A stretch of DNA of 64,000 nt from an uncultured Pseudomonadales bacterium (GCA_943789335.1 CALSTS010000001.1:372001-436000); one strand, 5' to 3'. Counted from the first letter of the stretch, positions 47,010 through 58,633 are shown. The notes: generated by a model not told the origin, from the letters alone. A program made the numbers and translations.

Positions 47010-47963
47010 ATGAATAATATACAAAGCTATTTACGCTCAATCCCTTTGTTTATAATATTGCTATTGCAAGCAGCAGCGGTGAAATCCCAGACGAATGATG
47101 GGGTTTTTCCTGTTGGTGTAATTGGTGAGCCAAGTGGAACTGGATCCTATCCTGCGATAGCTGAATCCTATTCATCCATGCCCATAAATACTGTTTATCG
47201 TCCGTTAGTTTTACCGCAGGAACGCCTGCCTTTGTTGCTTTGGGGTAATGGCGCATGCAGCGATGATGGACTCAGTTATGCCGTTTTCCTACGTGAAATA
47301 TCTTCTCATGGTTTTATTATTGTCGCTGCCGGATACCCACGCGAGACTCCTGCAACTAATAATGCTGCACCTGCTGAAACTGCAGCATCTGCCGCACCTC
47401 AACGTGCGATAGACCCTACACAGCCTCAACAATTACTCGATGCTATTGACTGGATTCAAGCCCAGAATAATGAACCAGATAGTCCTTTCTATCAGCATGT
47501 TGACCTAGATAATCTAGGCGTCATGGGACATAGCTGCGGCGGGCTTCAAGCCCTTGCAATGTCCGCCGATCCGCGCGTGGATACCACCATTCTCTTCAAT
47601 AGTGGCGTATTGAATGCTGGTCCGGATGCCGGACGCAGTGGCATTTCTGTACTGAAATCGGATCTTGAGAAAATTCATGCTCCCATTGCATACATCAACG
47701 GCGGCCCAAGCGATATTGCCTATCTGAATGCGGTAGATGACTTTGAACGCATCAATCACGTTCCCGCTTTTTTTGGTGAAAACCAAGTAGGACATGGTGG
47801 CACCTTCAGGATAGCACCTAACGGTGGTGATTATGCTCAGTTCGCCACTGCATGGATGTCATGGCAACTAAGAGGAAATCACCAAACCACAATGTTTTTG
47901 GGGGAAGATTGCGACCTTTGTAGTAGACCGAACTGGAAAGTTCAGAAAAAACAGATTGACTAG
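47010..47963 (+). CDS. Exported alpha/beta hydrolase (chlorophyllase/PET-hydrolase-like fold)
   Basis: A 317-residue secreted or periplasmic protein. A signal peptide of about 26 residues (LFIILLLQAAAVKSQ) precedes an alpha/beta hydrolase domain. The elbow is NLGVMGHSCGGLQALAMSA (Ser about 174). An Asp follows in NGGPSDIAYLN, and a His in NQVGHGGTF. ACSDDGLSYAVFLREISSHG resembles the oxyanion-side region of chlorophyllase-like lipases. Substrate unknown; an ester of plant or algal origin is a guess. It is monocistronic, with a good terminator downstream at 48115. Confidence 0.8.
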   Translation: MNNIQSYLRSIPLFIILLLQAAAVKSQTNDGVFPVGVIGEPSGTGSYPAIAESYSSMPINTVYRPLVLPQERLPLLLWGNGACSDDGLSYAVFLREISSHGFIIVAAGYPRETPATNNAAPAETAASAAPQRAIDPTQPQQLLDAIDWIQAQNNEPDSPFYQHVDLDNLGVMGHSCGGLQALAMSADPRVDTTILFNSGVLNAGPDAGRSGISVLKSDLEKIHAPIAYINGGPSDIAYLNAVDDFERINHVPAFFGENQVGHGGTFRIAPNGGDYAQFATAWMSWQLRGNHQTTMFLGEDCDLCSRPNWKVQKKQID

Positions 47964-48072
47964 TGAACATCTGCTTTCAAACCAAAATGGACATAAAGAG
48001 TTGCCTCACAATGTTATAAGAGTGCGACTGCTGATCCAATTAAGTCATTACGTTATGAATAAGAACTATTTA

Positions 48073-48100
48073 AATGTTCGCTTTTGGCCGAAATCAGATA
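48073..48100. repeat. Copy 2 of dispersed hairpin repeat (left arm kept)
   Basis: AATGTTCGCTTTTGGCCGAA keeps the left arm and loop of the family; the right arm (ATCAGATA) no longer pairs. It lies upstream of two terminators, in the gene-poor stretch 47964-48259. Confidence 0.6.
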
Positions 48101-48114
48101 TTTGTTCAGTTAGA

Positions 48115-48136
48115 CCGCTCTTTTTAGCGGGTTTTT
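48115..48136 (+). terminator. Rho-independent terminator after the alpha/beta hydrolase
   Basis: Stem CCGCT/AGCGG with a CTTTTT loop (48115-48130) followed by GTTTTT. It fits the end of plus-strand transcripts from 47010. Confidence 0.7.
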
Positions 48137-48186
48137 GTAACTTCTCAAAACGCGCATGTTGGATTCGAGCTGAATTTTATATACAT

Positions 48187-48214
48187 AAAAAAGCCTGCGA
48201 TAGCAGGCTTTTTT
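48187..48214. terminator. Bidirectional terminator between alpha/beta hydrolase and katG
   Basis: A perfect 12-base-pair stem AAAAAAGCCTGC / GCAGGCTTTTTT around a GATA loop, with A-run on one side and T-run on the other. It can stop transcripts from both strands and lies 45 bases past the katG stop. Confidence 0.9.
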
Positions 48215-48259
48215 ATGTTTTGTGTTTTCCTTTATACAGGAAATCTTTTTATCTACCTG

Positions 48260-50792
<2,533 letters not shown>

Positions 50793-51038
50793 TTAATCTA
50801 TCCTGCCATGGTTGGCGATTGCTTGTTCCCAGTAAACAATATCAATTCCAACCTCACTTTTGAGCCCTTCCAATATTGTGTTGACGATGGCTTGTTCTAA
50901 CAACACCTCAATTTGCACACGCTTACGTCTGCCACTGACTTGCTCTGCCATACTCATATTTGAAAAAGCACCATGACCATTCACTTGATAAGAAGTAAAG
51001 CCGTTAATAAATTCTTGACTCAGCAGGTAATCGACCAT
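50793..51038 (-). CDS. DUF3240-like small protein
   Basis: An 81-residue protein. VDYLLSQEFINGFTSYQVNG followed by SMAEQVSGRRKRVQIEVLLE is the core of DUF3240, a ferredoxin-fold family often found beside copper or heavy-metal efflux genes. Family members usually have about 15-20 more N-terminal residues; upstream DNA in the same frame (LFGFFKEKD) is only a poor match, so the 5' end may be decayed. No metal exporter is adjacent. Confidence 0.65.
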   Translation of the reverse strand: MVDYLLSQEFINGFTSYQVNGHGAFSNMSMAEQVSGRRKRVQIEVLLEQAIVNTILEGLKSEVGIDIVYWEQAIANHGRID

Positions 51039-51319
51039 GTCTTTTTCTTTAAAAAACCCGAATAAAAAAAATAAGAAATAGGCTGGCTAAGAATAATGTC
51101 ACCTAAAAGCTTCTCTCCTTGGTTTTTAACAACTTCTATTCGAAATAAAGATTCACTCACTAAATATTTAACTTTATTTTGATGGGTTTGAGTAAATATC
51201 TAGTCTAGCTTTTAGCTTCTGTCAAAACTGTTTTAAATAAAACAGCATTATTCAGATACTTCTGCCTAAGTAGTAGATATTACTAAGAGAAAGGAGATGA
51301 AGGACTTTCGTAAAGAGTT

Positions 51320-51394
51320 TGGCTGGGGTGGTAGGATTCGAACCTACGCATGACGGAGTCAGAGTCCGTTGCCTTACCGCTTGGCTACACCCCA
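51320..51394 (-). tRNA. tRNA-Gln (anticodon CUG)
   Basis: A 75-base cloverleaf on the minus strand with encoded CCA. The acceptor stem is TGGGGTG / CACCCCA. The anticodon stem ACGGA/TCCGT encloses the loop CTCTGAC, so the anticodon is CUG, reading CAG. The T-arm contains GGTTCGAATCC. Length and sequence match bacterial tRNA-Gln. Confidence 0.96.
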
Positions 51395-51408
51395 GTAACA
51401 GAGGCGGC

Positions 51409-51437
51409 ATTAGACCAATCCTCGTCCTTTAGGTCAA
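51409..51437 (-). promoter_or_regulatory. Sigma-70 promoter of tRNA-Gln
   Basis: On the minus strand TTGACC (51437-51432) and TCTAAT (51414-51409) are separated by exactly 17 bases. The -10 box ends 14 bases before the tRNA 5' end. Confidence 0.65.
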
Positions 51438-51542
51438 TCTGAGTGGCAATGAATTTTTCTCTACTGCCGCATAAAATGTTGCTATGTTTTGGATTTATTA
51501 AATTGAATACATGGTACGATTCTGCAAAAGACAAAGGAATTC

Positions 51543-52571
51543 ATGATGCTAAGCCAAACAAAAATATCAATTCATAAGAGCCTCCTTAAGGCCGTGCTTT
51601 TCGCTGTGTTTCTGCCCGTATCCGTATATGCTCAAAATCAGGGTTCACAATTAGCAACTGCGGCAGATGTCGTTGGTTCTGGGAATTATATTCATATTGT
51701 AGAAGATCTTGATCGTACACTTGCTTTTTATCAGGATCTTTTAGGTGCCGAGCCAAATGGCGGTTCTGAACCACGTGCCTTTGGCGCTCTTGAACCAGTA
51801 TTGCAAATGTACAATGCTGTTGGCACTGAATTTAGAGGTGCGACTATACCTGTGCCAAATACAGATTTAGGCATGGAATTTTTAGAGTGGCGCGGGGTGC
51901 AGCGTCCAGTACTTGAACCGAATTTCTTTGATCACGGCTCGCCTATATTTTTATTGTTTGTACGCGATATTGAAGCTTCAATAGCTTCGGTTATTACAAA
52001 TGGAGGTTCAATTATCACTCCAACCGGGGGAGCCGTAGGCACAGGCAGTCGCTTTATTCTGGTTCAGGACCCGGATGGCTATTTTATCGAAATTCTTCAA
52101 CTTGAACCTACAACAGCTTCAGGGATGACAGGAAATGTACTTTCTGGTGGGTTTCGTTTTACAGTGGGCGATGCGAATCAAACAGCTCAATTCTATAACG
52201 ATGCCTTTGGGTTTGAGCTACCAGAGGCCGAGGATTTCGTTGAGGATTCCTTACTAGGTGCAATAACCGGTTTAGGCATTGCAAATTCACGTCTGGTTTT
52301 TGGCATGGTGCCAAGCAGTAATTTGAATGTTGAATTACTTGAACTAATTGTTGATGACGAAGCAAGAATTCATCAGGAATTACCCGGTATTGGCTCTTCT
52401 ATGTTGCGTATCTTTGTTCGTGATTTGGATGTATCTATAAGCAAATCATTGGCTGCCGGAGCAGTGCTGGCTGCTAGCAATGAACAAGCTGTAACTTTTG
52501 GCAACGGCATGCGAATGCAGATTATTGAAGACCTGGACGGCTTATTGCTACAACTGGTAGAGCGACCATAA
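51543..52571 (+). CDS. Exported two-domain VOC (glyoxalase/bleomycin-resistance fold) protein
   Basis: A 342-residue protein with a signal peptide (about 1-31, ending VSVYAQ). Two vicinal-oxygen-chelate domains follow. The first begins NYIHIVEDLDRTLAFYQDLL and includes FILVQDPDGYFIEILQLE. The second begins GGFRFTVGDANQTAQFYNDAFGFELP and ends QIIEDLDGLLLQLVERP. VOC proteins bind a metal and act as lyases, isomerases, dioxygenases or resistance proteins; the reaction here is open. AAAGGA precedes the start; ATG 51546 is equally possible. Confidence 0.82.
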   Translation: MMLSQTKISIHKSLLKAVLFAVFLPVSVYAQNQGSQLATAADVVGSGNYIHIVEDLDRTLAFYQDLLGAEPNGGSEPRAFGALEPVLQMYNAVGTEFRGATIPVPNTDLGMEFLEWRGVQRPVLEPNFFDHGSPIFLLFVRDIEASIASVITNGGSIITPTGGAVGTGSRFILVQDPDGYFIEILQLEPTTASGMTGNVLSGGFRFTVGDANQTAQFYNDAFGFELPEAEDFVEDSLLGAITGLGIANSRLVFGMVPSSNLNVELLELIVDDEARIHQELPGIGSSMLRIFVRDLDVSISKSLAAGAVLAASNEQAVTFGNGMRMQIIEDLDGLLLQLVERP

Positions 52572-52628
52572 GAGTAAGTGCTTAGGTAATAGAAATATTC
52601 CAGGCTTGGAAGAGGTTAAAAAAGAAAT

Positions 52629-53411
52629 ATGTGGTTGCAAACAAGTTGTGAACTAAGATTTAACATTCAGATTCCTACCCCATTTGTCTTGATGTTACGC
52701 CTTCGAAGTGGGTCGCAACAATGGATTGCTAATGAAGAATACGTGCTAGAGCCGAATGTGATAGCGACTGAATTCACAGATGATTTTGGCAATCTCTGCC
52801 AGCGACTTGTAGCACCAAGAGGTGATTTTAGAATTTTTACTTCTGCGCGTATCAATACCCCCGATACTATCGATATAGCGCCAGGGGCTGCATTTGTAGA
52901 TGTTGAGAACTTACCTGATGATGTGCTCAAATATTTGCTTCCCAGCCGCTACTGCGAATCTGATCGATTTGGACTGATGGCTACTGAAATTACAGCTAAC
53001 CAGATTTTGGGCTATGATCAGGTAGAAGCAATTGAGAGCTGGATGAAAAAGAATATTAGTTATAAACCGGGAAGCAGTTTTTATCCTCAATCTGCTATAG
53101 AAGTTAACCAACAACAAACTGGCGTGTGTAGAGACCTAGCCCACTTGGGTATAGCCCTTTGTCGTAGTCTGAGCATTCCTGCGCGGATGGTGGTTGGTTA
53201 TTTATACGGTCTGAAGCCAATGGAATTACATGCCTGGTTTGAAGCATTTGTATCTGGTCGCTGGTATACCTTCGACGCAACTCAACAGACTAAAGAAGGA
53301 GGCTATGCAGTAATTGGTTATGGTCGAGATGCGGCTGATGTGGCAATGTATAACCAGTTTGGCCCCGGGTTAGTTCCACTTAAGCAAATTGTTACTGTAG
53401 AAAAAGTTTAA
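52629..53411 (+). CDS. Transglutaminase-like domain protein
   Basis: A 260-residue protein with an N-terminal beta domain and a transglutaminase-like cysteine protease fold. [29 protein letters not shown] holds the catalytic Cys region (residues ~159-187; key Cys in GVCRDL), [13 protein letters not shown] the His and WYTFDATQ the Asp. Such proteins are usually predicted cytoplasmic peptidases or amidases. Substrate unknown. Confidence 0.87.
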   Translation: MWLQTSCELRFNIQIPTPFVLMLRLRSGSQQWIANEEYVLEPNVIATEFTDDFGNLCQRLVAPRGDFRIFTSARINTPDTIDIAPGAAFVDVENLPDDVLKYLLPSRYCESDRFGLMATEITANQILGYDQVEAIESWMKKNISYKPGSSFYPQSAIEVNQQQTGVCRDLAHLGIALCRSLSIPARMVVGYLYGLKPMELHAWFEAFVSGRWYTFDATQQTKEGGYAVIGYGRDAADVAMYNQFGPGLVPLKQIVTVEKV

Positions 53412-53532
53412 TTTTCCAGTTCTTCGTTTATACCTTCCTATATTTTTTATTACTTTTCTCTCTTCATGGGATTCAGGCTTTTATAATTACCTAAATATTT
53501 TTAAAAACAAACTGAAAATATTGAGGTAGCTG

Positions 53533-54039
53533 ATGGTTGAGCAAACTTCTAAAACCGATACTAATTTAATTCTGATTGATGAACTGAATGATTTTTCCAA
53601 GCATTCTTTGCAAGTCGTTGGATCTTCACGACGTGAAATAATCTTGCTAAGTAAAACCCTTGATCCTGCTATTTATGATAATGAACCTTTTTATCAAGGC
53701 ATACTTGATTTTGCCCGCGGCGATCGAAATGTTCAGGTGAAAATTCTGGTGAAGGATATTAAACCAGTAGTTGAACAAGGGCATCGTATTTTAAATTTAG
53801 CACGAAGACTATCTAGTAAAATAGAAATCCGGAAATTGCTGGTTAAGCCTGAAAAAGATTCGATTACTTATTTAATAGGTGAACGTAGACACCTGCTTTA
53901 TATGCATGAAGATCAGGTCTATAACGGTTTTGTTAATTATGAGGCTGCGCAAGAAAGCAAAAGTCTTGCTGATGAGTTCACCTACTTGTGGGATAAACAT
54001 AGTGAACTGGATCCTGCTTTACGTACTATGCTGTTATAG
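53533..54039 (+). CDS. DUF7931-like (PLD-fold-like) protein
   Basis: A 168-residue soluble protein. LQVVGSSRREIILLSKTLDPAIYDNEPF early and YLIGERRHLLYMHEDQVYNGFVNYE late (quoted here by region, residues ~28-55 and ~114-138) resemble the single-domain DUF7931 family, distantly related to phospholipase D. The HKD catalytic motif of true PLDs is not present. Probably a conserved accessory protein of unknown role. Confidence 0.6.
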   Translation: MVEQTSKTDTNLILIDELNDFSKHSLQVVGSSRREIILLSKTLDPAIYDNEPFYQGILDFARGDRNVQVKILVKDIKPVVEQGHRILNLARRLSSKIEIRKLLVKPEKDSITYLIGERRHLLYMHEDQVYNGFVNYEAAQESKSLADEFTYLWDKHSELDPALRTMLL

Positions 54040-54077
54040 GCTTAAGTATTATTAATAAGTAATTTGATAGATTTATG

Positions 54078-54107
54078 AATGTCTGATTTTGGGCAGAAGC
54101 GGACAAA
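54078..54107. repeat. Copy 3 of dispersed hairpin repeat
   Basis: AATGTCTGATTTTGGGCAGA with right arm AGCGGACA. The left arm is partly mutated (GTCTGA against GCGGAC). It lies just before a terminator in the convergent gap 54040-54167. Confidence 0.6.
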
Positions 54108-54133
54108 AAAAGGGGCTTCAATTACCCCTTTTT
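54107..54133. terminator. Bidirectional terminator between convergent genes
   Basis: AAAAAGGGG (54107-54115) pairs with CCCCTTTTT (54125-54133) around a 9-base loop. It lies between the DUF7931-like gene and the lipoprotein gene, whose 3' ends face each other. Confidence 0.85.
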
Positions 54134-54167
54134 ACTGTAATAGTAAATTCTAAAACTTCATAGCTAA

Positions 54168-54654
54168 TTAAAGTGCATCAATCGTGCCATTCCCTGGTGG
54201 AAAAGGTAAAGCAGGATTAGGTGTGCGTAGATAAATCTCATTATGTATAGCTATTCTAGCAACTCTATCAGCTCTTGCTTGAGCTTGAGTTTGTTGGATT
54301 TGTAAAGCCCACTCCATGTCTTGCTCTAACCCAGGATACGATGCAGGTCTGCTTACTGCAATTTGATAAGCTCCAGTTGTACTGCCGCAAACCCTGACTA
54401 GTTCCGTTTGTTCTGTTGCACCGCTCACCCATCTGGCTTCAAAACCGTTAAGATAAAAGCATCCTTCAGCATCTGGTCTAACATCTGCCGTATCATAATA
54501 TACGGTCCTCGGTGCTACGCCATAATCTTTACCTGTAATGCTATCGATTACATTGGCGCCTTCTGGCACTGATGATATTGCAAGTCTTGCATGAGTTGCA
54601 CAGCCCGCTGCTAGACAAGATAAAAAAAATAGAAAAACTAAGGATTATTTTCAT
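54168..54654 (-). pseudogene. Hypothetical lipoprotein with frameshift in the signal peptide
   Basis: The main open frame starts inside the protein at PEGANVIDSITGK. Upstream in the same frame the DNA reads FLFFLSCLAAGCATHARL, a clear lipoprotein signal with lipobox LAAGC, but no start codon lies in that frame. ATG 54654 (MKIILS) is in another frame. One extra base in the T-rich stretch 54628-54640 explains it. Restored length is about 162 residues. The mature part has a Cys in RPDAEGCFYLNG and one in LVRVCGSTTG. Family not recognised. Outer-membrane or periplasmic if repaired. Confidence 0.65.
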
Positions 54655-54840
54655 TTTTATATTTTTCGGCAATGCTATTGAGAACATCCCGGCCCTTAAA
54701 GCTACGCTTATTAATTAAGAATATCAATTACCTAGCTTAGGTACGTTTTTTACTACTCACCTCTTTTTAGCCCCCTAATTTAGGCGTGCTATTCAAGACA
54801 AAAATATTAGGAACTACAGCGCAGATGCTTCTTATTTCTG

Positions 54841-55269
54841 CTAGCTTTGTAATAAAAACCTTTTTGCAGGATTAACTAATATTCGTTTCCCCATACCTTC
54901 TCTTCCTAACAGCATTAAATAGCTCATATCTGATCGGTTGGTTAGGGTGAGTTCTATTGGCCAGGAATACTTACCCAGCCTCATTAATGTTTTAATAACG
55001 TATCGAACTTCAGAAGTTCCGTTGGATGATTTTATTGTTCGCACATCATGCAACGCCGCTTTACATGATGTTATTTTTTTTATGTCATAGACGTCAGGGT
55101 GAATATCAAAGCTTACCCAAGGCTTCCCTTGATGCATGTACTTTCCTAAATTATCAACATGAAGAGATGATGTTTTAGCTCCAGTATCAATTTTTACCTG
55201 CAAATTGTTTATACCAATCTCAGGAAGATCACAGCTCTCTATACTACCAATAACTATTTTAGTATCCAT
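54841..55269 (-). CDS. RimB-like putative retropepsin-type protease (ATP-dependent zinc protease family)
   Basis: A 142-residue protein of the family annotated as ATP-dependent zinc protease or RimB-like. VKIDTGAKTSSLHVDNL (about 25-41) carries the aspartic-protease-like DTGA motif. RVTIKS-like RTIKSSNGTSEVRYVI and NRSDMSYLMLLGREGM are the other conserved parts. It lies 54 bases downstream of the M14 gene and belongs to the rimK cluster; in Pseudomonas RimB acts on glutamylated ribosomal protein S6. Confidence 0.85.
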   Translation of the reverse strand: MDTKIVIGSIESCDLPEIGINNLQVKIDTGAKTSSLHVDNLGKYMHQGKPWVSFDIHPDVYDIKKITSCKAALHDVRTIKSSNGTSEVRYVIKTLMRLGKYSWPIELTLTNRSDMSYLMLLGREGMGKRILVNPAKRFLLQS

Positions 55270-55323
55270 TGCTAGCTAACTCATATGATTACGCAAAATA
55301 TAAATTAATAATTCCCTTTGACT

Positions 55324-56358
55324 CTAACTATCTGATTTTTCATCGGGCAACAGGTCATCTTGCATAATCTCAATATTCTCAATAATTTCTTCGTCTTCTT
55401 CCGAGAAATAAGCGATATGAAACATTGCATCACCCTCCTGCACCAAAGGAATATTTTGCTTGCCAATTATAATGCCTGATTTTGATGCGTGAATTGAATC
55501 AAAAATTTCACCAAAAGGGCTTCCTATTTTTGCAAGGAGATCACCTTTTTGTACTTTATCACCCAAATTTTTCAGATTATTGACAATACCACTAGCATTG
55601 GCTCGTGACCATGAACTAGTGTTTGCTATAAATGGGGAGACTTTTAATTTTCTCGAATCTCCCCGTTTTTTCTTCTTTATTATGCCTAGGTGTGCGAGTA
55701 CATTTTGAATGCCCCGTATACCTGCACGAATCGATAACTCATCAAATCGTAAAGCCTGACCAGCTTCATATAATAAAATTTTTGTACCTGATTGGACGGC
55801 AGACTCGCGCAGAGAACCATCACGCAGATTAGAGTTCAATAATACTGGCACACCAAATACCTCTGCAAGCTCACGAGTTTCCTGATCTTTTAAATTCGCC
55901 CTTATTTGGGGTAAATTAGAACGATGAATCGCTCCAGTATGTAAATCTATACCGTACTCACAGTTCTTTACGATTTCAGAAAGAAACTTATTAGCAACAA
56001 TACCCGCAAGAGAACCTTTAGTAGAGCCAGGAAAGCAGCGATTAAGATCACGACGGTCTGGCATATACCGACTTTGATTTAACACTCCATAGACATTAAC
56101 CATGGGTACAAATATTACAGTCCCTTTTAATATACGCAGGCTTTTTTGTTTGATAAGGCGACGGATAATTTCTATACCATTTAACTCGTCACCATGAACA
56201 GCTGCAGAAATAAAGATAGTAGGCCCATCAATTTTACTGCGTATCACATGCACAGGCATAGAAATGTCTGTATCGGTATAGAGCCGGACTACAGGCATTT
56301 CTATTTGTACAGTTTTGCCAGGGGAGATGGAGTGCCCACCAATAATTAGCTCTTCCAT
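55324..56358 (-). CDS. M14 succinylglutamate desuccinylase/aspartoacylase family protein
   Basis: A 344-residue zinc hydrolase. FISAAVHGDELNGIEIIRRL (about 50-69) has the His/Glu zinc ligands, GIDLHTGAIHRSNLPQIRA the third His, and LLYEAGQALRFDEL the catalytic Glu. A C-terminal biotinyl-lipoyl-like beta domain (about 260-330) follows. It deacylates an N-acyl amino acid or removes Glu-type side groups. It follows rimK by 3 bases, so the function is likely tied to glutamylation. Confidence 0.85.
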   Translation of the reverse strand: MEELIIGGHSISPGKTVQIEMPVVRLYTDTDISMPVHVIRSKIDGPTIFISAAVHGDELNGIEIIRRLIKQKSLRILKGTVIFVPMVNVYGVLNQSRYMPDRRDLNRCFPGSTKGSLAGIVANKFLSEIVKNCEYGIDLHTGAIHRSNLPQIRANLKDQETRELAEVFGVPVLLNSNLRDGSLRESAVQSGTKILLYEAGQALRFDELSIRAGIRGIQNVLAHLGIIKKKKRGDSRKLKVSPFIANTSSWSRANASGIVNNLKNLGDKVQKGDLLAKIGSPFGEIFDSIHASKSGIIIGKQNIPLVQEGDAMFHIAYFSEEDEEIIENIEIMQDDLLPDEKSDS

Positions 56359-56361
56359 CTA

Positions 56362-57267
56362 CTAACCTTTACCGCGAGTTTTTGTTTTATGTGGCTTGGC
56401 GTTGCTCTCGATAAACTCATAAATCATTCCGGCTACATCTTTACCCGTTGCTGATTCTATTCCTTCCAAACCCGGCGATGAATTCACCTCCAAAACAACA
56501 GGCCCATTTTTAGATTGTAAAATATCGACGCCACAGACATTCAATCCCATCGCTTTCGCAGCATTCACTGCTGTAGCGCGCTCCTCTTTAGATAAGCGTA
56601 CTATTTTTGCAGAACCTCCTCGATGCAAGTTAGATCTAAATTCTCCTTGAGCGCCCTGACGCCTCATCGCAGCCACAACTTTATTTCCAACAACCAAACA
56701 ACGTATATCTGCCCCTCCAGCTTCTTCAATGAATTCCTGAACTAAAATGTTAGCTTTCAAGCCCATAAAAGCCTCGATAATAGCTTCTGCAGATTTGTTG
56801 GTTTCGGCCAACACAACGCCTATACCTTGTGTGCCTTCTAATAGTTTCACTACTAAAGGAGCCCCACCTACATTCTTAATAAGGTCGGGAATATCATCCG
56901 GTTTGCTGGCAAAACCAGTGCGAGGTAAGCCTATGTCTTTTCGAGACAGCAACTGTAAAGAACGCAACTTATCTCTTGATCGACTGATTGCGACTGACTC
57001 GTTTACACAAAATGTCCCCATCATTTCAAATTGACGAACCACTGCCGTTCCATAAAAAGTGATTGATGCTCCAATTCTAGGAATTACCGCGTCATAGCGA
57101 GGCAACTGCTTACCTTTATAACGAACCGCTGGGCGGCTCCGGGTCACATCCATATAGCAGTGAAGAGTATCAATGATATCTACCTCATGGCCTCTCGCTT
57201 CTCCTGCTTCCTTTAAGCGCCTGGTGGAGTAGAGCGTCTCTACACGAGATAAAATAGCGATTTTCAT
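56362..57267 (-). CDS. rimK: Ribosomal protein S6--L-glutamate ligase RimK
   Basis: 301 residues from ATG 57267 ([18 protein letters not shown]), which matches E. coli RimK (300); an in-frame ATG at 57345 would add a weak extension. It is an ATP-grasp ligase that adds Glu to the C-terminus of S6. [19 protein letters not shown] is the glycine-rich ATP loop, and [20 protein letters not shown] carries the metal ligands. It is the first gene of a three-gene minus-strand cluster with the M14 and RimB-like genes. Confidence 0.93.
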   Translation of the reverse strand: MKIAILSRVETLYSTRRLKEAGEARGHEVDIIDTLHCYMDVTRSRPAVRYKGKQLPRYDAVIPRIGASITFYGTAVVRQFEMMGTFCVNESVAISRSRDKLRSLQLLSRKDIGLPRTGFASKPDDIPDLIKNVGGAPLVVKLLEGTQGIGVVLAETNKSAEAIIEAFMGLKANILVQEFIEEAGGADIRCLVVGNKVVAAMRRQGAQGEFRSNLHRGGSAKIVRLSKEERATAVNAAKAMGLNVCGVDILQSKNGPVVLEVNSSPGLEGIESATGKDVAGMIYEFIESNAKPHKTKTRGKG

Positions 57268-57527
57268 GGTATATAACCTTTTAAGTATAGAGAATATCAA
57301 AATAATAAATCCCGGCGGCAAATTACAGTAAAAAGTTAATTTCACCTACACTTATTTTACACGCCTCTATAAGACTGATTTTTTTCTAAAACAGACCCTC
57401 AGATTTTACTTTTGGGTACAGCGCTTAGTAACACTGTAGCCTCTAACTATAATTACATACCAAAACTCCAATTCTCACCCCCTAATTACTCCCTCTTAAA
57501 AGGAGAATTTCTTACCTGCTAACTACA

Positions 57528-57710
57528 TTGAAGCGGGGTGTGATTAACTATCCTATTAAAGGTCTTGGGTTGTGCGCAGACTTTTCTGAAGCACCTTTTG
57601 TTACTGCCACCAAAGTTTACCCAGACAGCCCGAAAGTTGATGATGAGAATTTCATAATGGCACAAGTTGCAGCCGTTGGGGGTGTACTAGATTATCTCAA
57701 GGCGATCTAA
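57528..57710 (+). CDS. Short open frame, possible remnant of unknown gene
   Basis: A 60-residue frame from TTG (LKRGVINYPIKGLGLCADF, ending QVAAVGGVLDYLKAI). Its composition is protein-like, with no stops and varied residues, and the frame stays open about 33 bases further upstream. No ribosome site, no recognised family. It may be the C-terminal remnant of a lost gene or a small real protein. Confidence 0.3.
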   Translation: MKRGVINYPIKGLGLCADFSEAPFVTATKVYPDSPKVDDENFIMAQVAAVGGVLDYLKAI

Positions 57711-57856
57711 AGTAACCTAGTAAATGTTAGATAAGCTGGACTCGGTAAGATTTATTAATTGAATATGGGAAATTCTCTTAAATAATACCTTTTCTATCCA
57801 TATCATCTAATGTCCTGATATGATTGCTTTTTGGTCTCAGTCGAGAATATGAAATT

Positions 57857-58327
57857 ATGAAAAAAACTATCCTAACTTACTTTTATACAATGTTTTTAGT
57901 GCTTTTTGGGCAATCCGCTTTAGCTCAAGATAATGACTCCGATGATTCTGAGAATGAAACTAGAGAGCAATCGGATACCTCATCATCAGAGGGGCGTAGT
58001 CAAGATGACGACGATGATGATGATGATGATCGCAGACAAGACTCAGATCGCGATGACGATGACGACGACGATAATGATGATCGCAGACAAGGCTCAGACC
58101 GCGATGACGGTGATCGTAGAGGAAACGGAAATGGCAGACAAGACGCAGACCGTAGACAGGATGGTGACAGACGACCTGAAGGTTCAGGCAGACCAGATAG
58201 AGTAGGAAGGCCAGATACAGAAAATAATGCTGGAGGGATTGGCCCAGGTGGCAGATTTGACAGAGATAATAACAACCCTTCTTCTGAACGTAATAACTCT
58301 AACGAAAACTCTAATCGTGACAGATAA
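57857..58327 (+). CDS. Exported Asp/Arg-rich low-complexity protein
   Basis: A 156-residue protein from ATG 57857 (MKKTILTYFYTMFLVLFGQ). A signal peptide (about 1-24, ending SALAQ) is followed by a fully disordered mature part of Asp runs alternating with Arg, Gln, Gly and Asn. Units like DDRRQ.SDRDD recur (about residues 58-86), then GDRR and GRPDR units. The Asp runs come from GATGAC/GATGAT trinucleotide repeats, prone to slip. Such proteins may bind calcium or other cations. No family assigned; the opposite-strand open frame is a shadow. Confidence 0.7.
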   Translation: MKKTILTYFYTMFLVLFGQSALAQDNDSDDSENETREQSDTSSSEGRSQDDDDDDDDDRRQDSDRDDDDDDDNDDRRQGSDRDDGDRRGNGNGRQDADRRQDGDRRPEGSGRPDRVGRPDTENNAGGIGPGGRFDRDNNNPSSERNNSNENSNRDR

Positions 58328-58633
58328 ATAATTCTATCGTCTATGCCATGTTAGAAATGTAGGCTGCGTTAATGTCCGCTATCGACCCGAAGCGGACATT
58401 TAAAAATTGCAGTAATATCGACCTTCTAGGTAAAAATTAGTATTACGTCCTCCGTATATTAAAAGCTAACACAGCTTGTGACATTTAGAGGAATTCTGAC
58501 TTTAGGAATAGTAACCAGATACATGGGGAAACCATGCATAATTCATTTTACGATTCTGTTCTTATTAATATTTTGCTGTTATTTTTACTTAATTAAGCGA
58601 CCCTCCATTCACCTAAAGAGGTATATTCAACTC
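58328..58633. other. Gap between acidic protein and amidohydrolase
   Basis: A 306-base stretch holding repeat copy 4 (58371-58401) and no clear gene. An in-frame upstream extension of the amidohydrolase frame (from GTG 58478) covers the right half, including a hydrophobic segment. I judge it untranslated because a proper signal peptide begins at 58634. Confidence 0.5.
58371..58401. repeat. Copy 4 of dispersed hairpin repeat (both arms intact)
   Basis: Arms AATGTCCGC and GCGGACATT pair perfectly around a 13-base loop (TATCGACCCGAA region). It lies 44 bases after the acidic protein gene. Confidence 0.8.

Noticed and set aside
58000-58275. Ser-rich minus-strand open frame
   Set aside because: It is the shadow of the Asp/Arg trinucleotide repeats of the real plus-strand gene.
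58478-58633. Longer amidohydrolase start at GTG 58478
   Set aside because: It would bury the signal peptide behind 52 residues with a second hydrophobic stretch; no ribosome site.
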